A stretch of 12,667 bases of DNA from Nitrosotalea sp. (GTDB taxonomy: Archaea > Halobacteriota > Syntropharchaeia > Alkanophagales > Methanospirareceae). The notes under the pieces were generated by a model that made no database searches, had not been told where the DNA came from, and saw only the letters and a program-made list of their open reading frames with translations. This document shows positions 1 through 5,054 of the stretch, piece after piece. Each line of letters starts with the position of its first letter. Positions within the stretch are counted from its first letter, which is position 1. The position numbers were made by a program, and so were the translations under genes. The stretch lies in NCBI GenBank assembly GCA_020725315.1, contig DYFG01000014.1:8485-21151 (forward strand), written 5' to 3'.

Positions 1-92
1 ATGTTAAGCTTACTTACGCAAAGCCTATAGGAGCGGATGAGCGGCTGGTGGATATATTACTGGATCGAGTAATAGAAGCTACAAAAGGGTAG
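1..92 (+). CDS. cfbA: C-terminal end of sirohydrochlorin nickel/cobalt chelatase (partial)
   Basis: The frame is open from the window edge to a TAG at 90-92 and encodes 29 residues ending KPIGADERLVDILLDRVIEA plus TKG. The pattern YAKP(I/L)GAD followed by an amphipathic helix is how the small archaeal CbiX/CfbA chelatases end, as I remember the family. CfbA inserts Ni(II) into sirohydrochlorin as the first step of F430 synthesis, and the same family inserts cobalt for B12. The identity rests on a short tail, but the neighbours agree: a Ni/Co transporter follows on the same strand and cfbE lies further downstream. The active-site histidines are outside the window. Confidence 0.72.
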   Translation, partial: VKLTYAKPIGADERLVDILLDRVIEATKG

Positions 93-274
93 ATTGTTTG
101 AATAACAGGCAACGTAAATTTCACGTACGGTGAAGTATTTCGCTATTTTCTTATCACTTAGTTATCTTAAGTAAGAAAAAATAGAAAAACTTATATACTT
201 CCTCGACATTTTAAAAATAATATGACACTTTAGTCATAAAGTAAAAAAAATTGTATAAAGGAGGTAAGCGATAG
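93..274 (+). promoter_or_regulatory. Intergenic leader with promoter of the metal transporter operon
   Basis: This AT-rich stretch between cfbA and cbiM has no ORF. It contains a TATA-like CTTATATA at 190-197, preceded by the purine-rich GAAAAA (184-189) that could serve as BRE. Transcription would start about 25 bases downstream, near 218-222. A strong ribosome binding site AAAGGAGGT lies at 257-265, nine bases before the cbiM ATG at 275. Two weaker inverted repeats are also present: TTCAC-N5-GTGAA at 120-134 and ACTTA-N7-TAAGT at 156-172. They may be chance or extra protein-binding sites. The promoter assignment is inference from motif and spacing. Confidence 0.6.
221..238. promoter_or_regulatory. 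Candidate metal-repressor operator (inverted repeat)
   Basis: The sequence is a perfect 6-bp inverted repeat, TATGAC-ACTTTA-GTCATA. It sits about 25 bases downstream of the TATA box, where an archaeal transcription start is expected, so a bound protein would block initiation. The half-site core TATGA/TCATA resembles the GTATGA/TCATAC half-sites known for bacterial NikR, but the spacer is much shorter here (8 bases between the cores instead of 16). A nickel- or other metal-sensing repressor is plausible; the identity of the regulator is not shown. Confidence 0.45.
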
Positions 275-910
275 ATGCATATACCTGACGGATTTTTGGA
301 TCTTTGGATATGCGCTGTGATGTATCTCATCTCAGCAATGGTGATTGGATATTCAGCCAAGAAACTGAAAGATAAGTTGGATGCTCCACAAGTCTCGTTG
401 ATCGGTATCGTAGGGGCGGGGATTTTCGCTGCACAGATGCTCAATTGGCCAATTCCTGGAGGGACAAGTGCGCATTTCGTTGGAGGAGCGATTGCGGGGA
501 TACTCCTTGGACCCTATGCGGGGTGCTTATCAATGGTTTCGGTCCTGACGATTCAGTGCCTGGTGTTTGGAGATGGTGGGATTACTGCACTCGGAGCGAA
601 CATCTTCAACATGGCGATAGTGGATGTATTCGTCGGCTACGGGATATTCAAAGCGCTACGGCGATACAACCAGGATGTATCACTATTTTTGGCTGGTTGG
701 ATCGGGATTTGGCTTGGTGCACTTGCTGCGGGAGTTGAGATAGGAGTTTCTTCGATCTTCGCATACGGACTAATGACCACTGTATTAGTGATGGGCATCT
801 GGCATGGCGCCCTGGGATTCATCGAAGGAATCATCACCATGCTCGCGGTCAGATATGTCCTCATTAAACAACCAGACTTTGTCCCCTTACCAAAGGAGGT
901 GAGGGGATAG
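275..910 (+). CDS. cbiM: Energy-coupling factor transporter S-component CbiM/NikM
   Basis: This 211-residue polytopic membrane protein is the substrate-binding subunit of a group I ECF transporter for Ni(II) or Co(II). It begins MHIPDG, the invariant CbiM/NikM N-terminus whose Met1 amino group and His2 bind the metal. GGTSAHFVGG (62-71) supplies His67, the position of the third-residue metal ligand in the studied NikM2 protein. FGDGGITALGANIFNMA (98-114) is the other family signature, and WHGALGFIEGI lies at 176-186. Several hydrophobic segments span the length, and the size is normal. The start is fixed by MHIPDG and by AAAGGAGGT at 257-265. The stop is directly abutted by the next ATG. Cobalt and nickel versions cannot be separated by these motifs; nickel is inferred from the cfb neighbours. 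Confidence 0.95.
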   Translation: MHIPDGFLDLWICAVMYLISAMVIGYSAKKLKDKLDAPQVSLIGIVGAGIFAAQMLNWPIPGGTSAHFVGGAIAGILLGPYAGCLSMVSVLTIQCLVFGDGGITALGANIFNMAIVDVFVGYGIFKALRRYNQDVSLFLAGWIGIWLGALAAGVEIGVSSIFAYGLMTTVLVMGIWHGALGFIEGIITMLAVRYVLIKQPDFVPLPKEVRG

Positions 911-1219
911 ATGGGCATGGAAGTAAAAGAAGGGCTGCGCAAATGGAGGAAGGTGCTCATTGTGATCTCAGTGATGATATTGGTATCTCCCTTTTTTGCG
1001 TGGGCAGCGGAGGTTGTAGGATACGCAGAACCGCTGGAAAATGTTGCAGAACACTTGGGGGCGATGGAACACGAATACGCAATAATATCGGGGCTAATCC
1101 CGGATTACACAATCCCGGGGGCTAACCCTTATGCCTCAGCGATAGTAGCGGGCATAGTGGGTTGTCTCATTGTTCTGGGTCTGGGTTTAATAATGGGTAA
1201 GGTGCTCCAAAGGAAGTAA
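911..1219 (+). CDS. Small membrane subunit of the Ni/Co transporter, PDGLE-type (NikN/CbiN-like)
   Basis: This 102-residue protein has two hydrophobic segments (about 15-32, ending in a signal-like AWA, and 76-96) flanking an extracytoplasmic stretch. That stretch contains PLENVAEHLG (41-50), which matches the PDGLExxAExLG motif region of PDGLE-domain proteins, and IPDYTIPG (63-70), also typical of that family. PDGLE/NikN proteins are accessory subunits that work with CbiM/NikM in metal uptake. The gene starts right after the cbiM stop (TAG then ATG), with AAAGGAGGTGAGG inside the end of cbiM serving as ribosome binding site. A second ATG at codon 3 is an alternative start. It sits between cbiM and cbiQ exactly where the small subunit is expected. 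Confidence 0.85.
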   Translation: MGMEVKEGLRKWRKVLIVISVMILVSPFFAWAAEVVGYAEPLENVAEHLGAMEHEYAIISGLIPDYTIPGANPYASAIVAGIVGCLIVLGLGLIMGKVLQRK

Positions 1220-1222
1220 AAA

Positions 1223-2026
1223 ATGGTTGAACTCGCTGGCACGATTAAAGTAATCTCGAAATTGCTCAGGGATTTCCTGGTTGCGGAGGAATATGCATAC
1301 CGAGAGGGATTCCTCCAGGGTGTGGATCAAAAAGTGAAATTAATGGCGATACTTCTCCTGATCGTGCTGGCAGTTTCGACACAAAACATCTTTTTCCTCC
1401 TTCTTCTTTTTTTATTCTCGCTTACAATGGTTCTCCTCTCAAAAGTATCGCTGAGAATGTATCTCCCGAGGTTTGGGTTCATCCCAATATTCGCGCTCAT
1501 CATCGTTCTCCCATGGATTTTTTTGATGCCCGGTCAGCCAGCTCTTACATTCATCGGACTTAACGTCACAAAGCCGGGCATCATGTATGTGATAACCTTC
1601 ACGCTCCGGGTGACGGCATGTGTATCCTGTGTATCTCTTCTATTATTCACCACGAGGGTATCGGATTTGCTCCATACATTAAAATCGCTGAAAATCCCCA
1701 GTCCGCTGGTGGATATGTTTGGACTGGTATATCGCTATCTCTTCACTTTTCTATCTGAATTGGAGAGAATGCTTCTGGGAAGGGAATGTAGGGTAGTTTC
1801 TGATCAAGGGCTGCTCAAGAATTGGAGGGACGGTGGTAACGTGGTTGGCAACTTCTTATCCCGGACGTTTTATCGTAGCGAGAACGTTTATAAGGCGATG
1901 AGGGCGAGGGGATATGATGGGAGTTTCAAAACATATCCGCGAAATGATAAAATCGGAAAAAAAAGTATAGTTTTTATGGCTTTGGTGGGGATAATGGTGG
2001 GAATATGGCTCGTGACAAGGTTATAG
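1223..2026 (+). CDS. cbiQ: Energy-coupling factor transporter transmembrane protein CbiQ
   Basis: This 267-residue T-component couples ATP hydrolysis by CbiO to the S-component CbiM. It has an N-terminal amphipathic region, VDQKVKLMA (34-42; the family usually reads LDPRxKL), hydrophobic segments near 40-72, 84-103 and 119-142, a long cytoplasmic helical region and a final hydrophobic segment at about 248-265. The coupling motif near the end is canonical: AMRARGYDG (225-233) carries the Ala-Arg-Gly. The first coupling motif is less standard; GRECR (186-190) stands where another ARG-type motif is usual. AAAGGAAGT precedes the ATG at 1223. The 3' end overlaps cbiO by 22 bases, which suggests translational coupling. 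Confidence 0.93.
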   Translation: MVELAGTIKVISKLLRDFLVAEEYAYREGFLQGVDQKVKLMAILLLIVLAVSTQNIFFLLLLFLFSLTMVLLSKVSLRMYLPRFGFIPIFALIIVLPWIFLMPGQPALTFIGLNVTKPGIMYVITFTLRVTACVSCVSLLLFTTRVSDLLHTLKSLKIPSPLVDMFGLVYRYLFTFLSELERMLLGRECRVVSDQGLLKNWRDGGNVVGNFLSRTFYRSENVYKAMRARGYDGSFKTYPRNDKIGKKSIVFMALVGIMVGIWLVTRL

Positions 2027-2817
2027 AAGCAAAGAACCTGAAGTATCGGTACCCGGATGGGACTGTGGGTATCGAGAAAGTGGATTTTGAGTTGTGGAGT
2101 GGCGAGAAAGTAGCGATTATCGGCCCGAATGGCTCGGGGAAGAGCACCCTCTTGGAGATCCTCGGTGGTTTGATAGAGCCCACCGAAGGATATGTGAAGT
2201 TCTTTGGGAAGGAATCAATAGACAAGTACGAATTGAGGAGGCGTGTGGGTATCATGCTCCAAAACCCTGACGACGTTTTATTCAATCCCACGGTGCGCGA
2301 AGACCTGGAGTTTGGACCGGCACAACTCCAAATGGAGAAAGAAGAGTTTAATAAGATACTCGAGGGAATCTCGCAGCTCTTAGACCTGAAGCTGTATCTG
2401 AATAAGCCGCCATTCAGGCTGAGCAAGGGTGAGAAACAGAAGGCTGCACTCGGAAGCGTTTTAGCACTAAAGCCTGAGGTTCTTCTCCTGGACGAGCCGT
2501 TCTCCGCGGTGGACATAGGAGCCAAGCAGTCCATGATAAAATATCTAAACAGACTGAATGAGGACGGGGTTACAATCGTCGTGACCGCACATGATCTTAC
2601 TACGGTTCCATTATTAGCAGACCGAGTTTATCTTCTCAACAAGCGCCTCATAGCGGAAGGTTCTACCAGAGACACCTTGACCAATGCTGAATTGCTCAAA
2701 AATAATGGTCTTGAGGTCCCCCCGCTTGTGGAACTCGGATTAAGACTTGGAATAAATTTGGTGCCCTTAACCGTTGACGAAGCGGTGAGAAGATTGCGAG
2801 AGAGGTTTTGCCTCTGA
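2005..2817 (+). CDS. cbiO: Energy-coupling factor transporter ATP-binding protein CbiO
   Basis: This 270-residue ABC ATPase drives the CbiMQO complex from the cytoplasmic side. All nucleotide-binding motifs are present: Walker A GPNGSGKST (40-48), Q-loop LQNPDD with Gln86, signature LSKGEK (139-144, a Lys variant of LSGGQ), Walker B VLLLDEP (159-165) with catalytic Glu164, D-loop SAVD (167-170) and H-loop His196. QNPDDVLFNPTV is typical of CbiO/EcfA rather than other ABC ATPases. Only one ATPase gene is present, so the complex probably uses a homodimer, as in other group I systems. The ATG lies inside the end of cbiQ. No further transporter gene follows, so this closes the operon. Confidence 0.95.
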   Translation: MARDKVIEAKNLKYRYPDGTVGIEKVDFELWSGEKVAIIGPNGSGKSTLLEILGGLIEPTEGYVKFFGKESIDKYELRRRVGIMLQNPDDVLFNPTVREDLEFGPAQLQMEKEEFNKILEGISQLLDLKLYLNKPPFRLSKGEKQKAALGSVLALKPEVLLLDEPFSAVDIGAKQSMIKYLNRLNEDGVTIVVTAHDLTTVPLLADRVYLLNKRLIAEGSTRDTLTNAELLKNNGLEVPPLVELGLRLGINLVPLTVDEAVRRLRERFCL

Positions 2818-2880
2818 CCACAGATCTTCAAATTTCTCTCTTAGCTCTTTTGCTAATTTCACATCCCGTATCTTCGCCAT
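2767..2880 (-). other. Short antisense ORF, possible gene remnant
   Basis: A 37-codon minus-strand frame starts at ATG 2880 and overlaps the last 51 bases of cbiO. Its first part, MAKIRDVKLAKELREKFEDL followed by W, reads like a real charged amphipathic helix; the tail (PLSQSSHRFVNG) is simply the antisense of cbiO. The frame stays open upstream of the ATG for about 50 bases before a TAA, without a better start and without a clear ribosome binding site. It could be the last piece of a decayed gene whose end was overwritten by cbiO, or chance. No function can be assigned. Confidence 0.25.
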
Positions 2881-2924
2881 CGCAAGTATTTGAGCGAAGC
2901 TAACGATGGAAATTAACAATTCTG

Positions 2925-2997
2925 TTTTCGTTTATCAAAAGCAAAATGGTGGAGAAGGAGGGATCAAGTATTATAAAAATTGCTTTATAAACGAAAA
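2925..2997. repeat. Large imperfect inverted repeat upstream of cfbE
   Basis: The left arm (2925-2944) reads TTTTCGTTTAT-CA-AAAGCAA. The right arm (2980-2997) is TTGCTTTATAAACGAAAA, whose reverse complement is TTTTCGTTTAT-AAAGCAA. The arms agree over 18 positions, with only two extra bases in the left arm. The 35 bases between them are purine-rich. The right arm contains a TATA-like sequence of the cfbE promoter. It could be the remains of a miniature inverted-repeat element, a binding site, or a hairpin in a leader RNA. Confidence 0.55.
2969..2992 (+). promoter_or_regulatory. Probable cfbE promoter
   Basis: Two TATA-like stretches precede cfbE: TATTATAAAA (2969-2978) and TTTATAAA (2984-2991). 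The first would place the start near 3000, leaving a short leader with AAAGGGA (3004-3010) ahead of the ATG at 3019. The second would give an almost leaderless mRNA. Which is used cannot be told from sequence. Confidence 0.4.
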
Positions 2998-3018
2998 GTC
3001 ATTAAAGGGAAACATCAA

Positions 3019-4464
3019 ATGAACATAAAAGAAGCATCCCGAATACTAGTTCTGGACCCTATTCATGGAGGCAATGTTATTGCAGAAGAGCTAAAAGAAC
3101 TGGGAAAAGAAGTCGAGATATTTAACCCCTATCAAACACACTTTCTTTCTAAAGAAAGTAAGCCCTTACAGGGCTTGCGGGGTCGTGGGGCAGAGCCCCA
3201 CAGTGCTAAGAAAGAAGAAGTAGTTTCTTTGGTAAAGCTTTCTTTTCCAAAGAAAGGTTTAGATCTGGTTATTGCACCAGTTCACTTAAGTCCGAACTTT
3301 GAAGTTGTCAAGAACACGTTAGCGAAGAACATACCTTTTATGACCCATCACGAAGCGGTAAAAGAGATTGCTACTATAAAAAACCTCTTCGCTGGTATAC
3401 ACGTAATAGAAGTAACAGGGACGATTGGGAAAACCTCGACCTGTGAGCTGATAAACCAGTTAGTGGAGGGCAAAAGTATTCTTTTGCATACCAGTTCTTC
3501 TACAAGATTCAAATCAGCCGCGGGAGAAGAAATACGATTTCCCAGGCTAAGCGGCACGCCTGCGAGTGTGCTGAAAGTGATGAGCATCGCGAAGGAAAAG
3601 ATTTTGAAGCCTGATATAGCGGTCTTTGAGGTCTCGCTCGGTTTAACCGGAGTAGGCGATGTGGGTGTAATAACGAGCATAAAGGAGGATTATCGAATTG
3701 CAGGCGGCACAAAGGATGCATCCGCAGTGAAAAAGGCGTCAACCACGTACTCTGGCGGAAGGAGTATTATAGTTCACCCCGGGTTATCACTTCCCCTGTC
3801 AAACGGTAGAGAGAACATCTTTGGTGATAGGGATAAGAACCTGTGGATAGAAGGAAAGGAAAACATAAGCCCTTACAGGGCTTGCGGGGTCGTGGGGCAG
3901 AGCCCCACAGTCATTTATAACCGGTTGAGAACCATTACCAACAATATTATTAATGGCGAGCTAGCCTTCAAACCCCATGATTCCTATATGAGCACAGAAT
4001 TTTACCGGGATCCTTTGGAAGCCGCTTTTTGTGCCGTTTTGAGCCTTGGGATCGCACCTGAGGAGATTAACACTGATGTTTCGCCTGTCGTGGGCAGGAT
4101 GAAACTGGAGAAGCTTAAAGGGCGGTTTTTAATCGACAATTCAAATTCAGGCACGAAGTTGAAGTTCCTCGGTGAGATAACGGAGATGGCACGGAGAATA
4201 TCAGAATCAGGAAAAATGATCTTGATTATTGGAGCTGAGTCAGAATATGTGTGTGAGGGTGTGGACCTGGAGGAGCTGAAAAAAGTGGTTGAGGAGAGAG
4301 CATCTGATTTCCGTGAGATAATAATTGTGGGTGAGGAATTCAAGCAAAAGATCGGGGGAAGGAACGTGCTCTTTGCTACCGATTTAGATTCGGCTCTGGA
4401 AAAGGCCATCGGCGATTCAGAAGAAGGTTTTGCGATCATATCCAATGTGAAGACGTGGAGGTGA
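3019..4464 (+). CDS. cfbE: Coenzyme F430 synthetase CfbE (Mur-ligase-like), carrying two repeat-encoded insertions
   Basis: CfbE is the ATP-dependent last enzyme of F430 synthesis; it activates a carboxylate of the nickel precursor to close the carbocyclic ring. The 481-residue product begins RILVLDPIHGG (8-18), has APVHLSP (86-92), the Mur-type P-loop GTIGKTS (134-140), EVSLG (204-208) and the late region VGRMKLEKLKG (358-368) with DNSNSGT (373-379), the Mur C-terminal domain signature area. The ATG at 3019 is preferred over an in-frame TTG at 2980 because AAAGGGA precedes it and the family motif starts eight residues later. Two identical 46-bp repeats lie in the frame and encode residues 47-62 and 283-298 in different frames. 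The reading frame is intact, so the enzyme is probably active, with the insertions tolerated as surface loops (inference). Confidence 0.88.
   Translation: MNIKEASRILVLDPIHGGNVIAEELKELGKEVEIFNPYQTHFLSKESKPLQGLRGRGAEPHSAKKEEVVSLVKLSFPKKGLDLVIAPVHLSPNFEVVKNTLAKNIPFMTHHEAVKEIATIKNLFAGIHVIEVTGTIGKTSTCELINQLVEGKSILLHTSSSTRFKSAAGEEIRFPRLSGTPASVLKVMSIAKEKILKPDIAVFEVSLGLTGVGDVGVITSIKEDYRIAGGTKDASAVKKASTTYSGGRSIIVHPGLSLPLSNGRENIFGDRDKNLWIEGKENISPYRACGVVGQSPTVIYNRLRTITNNIINGELAFKPHDSYMSTEFYRDPLEAAFCAVLSLGIAPEEINTDVSPVVGRMKLEKLKGRFLIDNSNSGTKLKFLGEITEMARRISESGKMILIIGAESEYVCEGVDLEELKKVVEERASDFREIIIVGEEFKQKIGGRNVLFATDLDSALEKAIGDSEEGFAIISNVKTWR
3141..3158. repeat. Palindrome bordering repeat copy 1
   Basis: CTTTCTTT-CT-AAAGAAAG is a perfect 8-bp inverted repeat with a 2-base centre, directly abutting the 46-bp element on its left. 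A near copy, CTTTCTTT-TCC-AAAGAAAG, recurs at 3238-3256. Together the pair frames copy 1, as if both belonged to one larger mobile cassette. Copy 2 at 3866 lacks these flanks. Confidence 0.6.
3159..3204. repeat. 46-bp double-hairpin palindromic element, copy 1
   Basis: This copy is identical to 3866-3911 over all 46 bases. It contains two perfect stems: AAGCCCT-TAC-AGGGCTT (3160-3176) and GTGGGGC-AGA-GCCCCAC (3186-3202). It is GC-rich compared with its surroundings. In the cfbE frame it encodes KPLQGLRGRGAEPHS (residues 48-62). The flanking bases CTAAAGAAAG on the left and CTAAGAAAG on the right form a near direct repeat that might be a target duplication. It resembles REP-type or protein-coding palindromic elements in structure. 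Confidence 0.85.
3224..3256. repeat. Hairpin bordering repeat copy 1 on the right
   Basis: TTTCTTTGG (3224-3232) and CCAAAGAAA (3247-3255) form a perfect 9-bp stem with a 14-base loop. The loop overlaps a second palindrome, CTTTCTTT-TCC-AAAGAAAG (3238-3256), so alternative foldings are possible. It encodes part of the low-complexity segment VSLVKLSFPKKG of CfbE (residues 69-80) just before the conserved LDLVIAPVH, and is probably part of the same inserted cassette as copy 1. Confidence 0.6.
3866..3911. repeat. 46-bp double-hairpin palindromic element, copy 2
   Basis: Identical to copy 1 at 3159-3204, in the same orientation, 707 bases downstream. Here it begins at the second base of a codon, whereas copy 1 begins at the third, so it encodes SPYRACGVVGQSPT (284-297) instead of the copy 1 peptide. 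The bases CA occur on both sides of it; 46 plus this 2-base duplication is 48, exactly 16 codons, which would keep the frame. The third forward frame of the element opens with TAA and would be lethal to translation. Confidence 0.85.
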
Positions 4465-4500
4465 AGTGTCCTCAAAAATCACAAGCGATAATGGCAGAAG

Positions 4501-4528
4501 AAAAAAACGGCTGCGTCGATAATTTTTT
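4501..4528. terminator. Bidirectional T-tract terminator between cfbE and cmk
   Basis: In the 62-base gap between the converging genes, T6 on the plus strand (4523-4528) lies just past cfbE. A7 at 4501-4507 reads as T7 on the minus strand just past cmk. Archaeal RNA polymerase stops at such T-tracts without needing a hairpin, so each gene probably has its own stop here. Confidence 0.5.
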
Positions 4529-5054
4529 ACTCCCTCACACGCTCCTTTGCAACCAGTATTATCTTTACTATATCATTCTCACTCCATCGTGAGGAATCTA
4601 TTATGAGGTCGTAAACGGACAGGTCGTCCAGATGTATCCCGTAATATTTCTCATAGCGCGTATATTCTGACTGCTCTCTGCTCTTCATTGCAGAAAGCGC
4701 TTCTTCGTAGGCGATATTCTCCCGACCTGCAACCCTTCCCGCTCTTACTTCTACCGGCGCCTTCAGCCATATCCTTAAATCAGCATGAGGAACGAAGAAT
4801 CCAGACAGCCTGCCTTCCACAATAACATTCTCCCGTTTCATCGCCTCTTCTCCTTGCTTCTCGTCTATCCATCTATCAAAATCATCATTGTCCTCTGCTA
4901 ATTTACTGAATTGCTCTAACGGCAAACTCTTTTCCTCCGCTATCTCTCGAAACAGCTCGCCAGCAGAAATGAGATCCAGAGCTAACTCTTTTGCGAGCAA
5001 CTTTGCAACCCTTGTTGTTCCACTACCTGGAAGACCACTTATCGTTATTCGCAT
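4527..5054 (-). CDS. cmk: Cytidylate kinase, archaeal type
   Basis: This 175-residue P-loop kinase phosphorylates CMP/dCMP with ATP. It starts MRITISGLPGSGTT, with Walker A at residues 7-14; the GLPGSGTT form is typical of archaeal Cmk. EGRLSGFF (80-87) and IWLKAP (95-100) are the CMP-binding and core strand motifs. The R-rich stretch RAGRVAGRENI (104-114) and SREQSEYTRYEKYYGI (125-140) form the lid and the region after it. The length is usual for the archaeal family, which is shorter than bacterial Cmk. Its ATG overlaps the rtcB stop in a TAATG junction, so translation is probably coupled. In many archaea cmk sits with ribosomal and tRNA-modification genes; pairing with rtcB keeps it in an RNA-metabolism context. 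Confidence 0.93.
   Translation of the reverse strand: MRITISGLPGSGTTRVAKLLAKELALDLISAGELFREIAEEKSLPLEQFSKLAEDNDDFDRWIDEKQGEEAMKRENVIVEGRLSGFFVPHADLRIWLKAPVEVRAGRVAGRENIAYEEALSAMKSREQSEYTRYEKYYGIHLDDLSVYDLIIDSSRWSENDIVKIILVAKERVRE

Noticed and set aside
93..274. Metal or cobalamin riboswitch ahead of cbiM
   Set aside because: No recognisable conserved core or extended stem set; the sequence is AT-rich with a TATA box and short inverted repeats, which fits DNA-level control.
2946..2990. Tiny 14-codon ORF between the inverted repeat arms
   Set aside because: Very short, no ribosome binding site ahead of its ATG, and it lies within the presumed promoter of cfbE.
2980..3018. TTG start adding 13 residues to CfbE
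   Set aside because: It overlaps the right arm of the inverted repeat and a TATA-like box, lacks a ribosome binding site, and the ATG at 3019 has AAAGGGA before it.
3159..3911. Two identical repeats as the start of a CRISPR array
   Set aside because: Only two copies 707 bases apart, both inside an intact coding frame, with no regular spacers and no cas genes.
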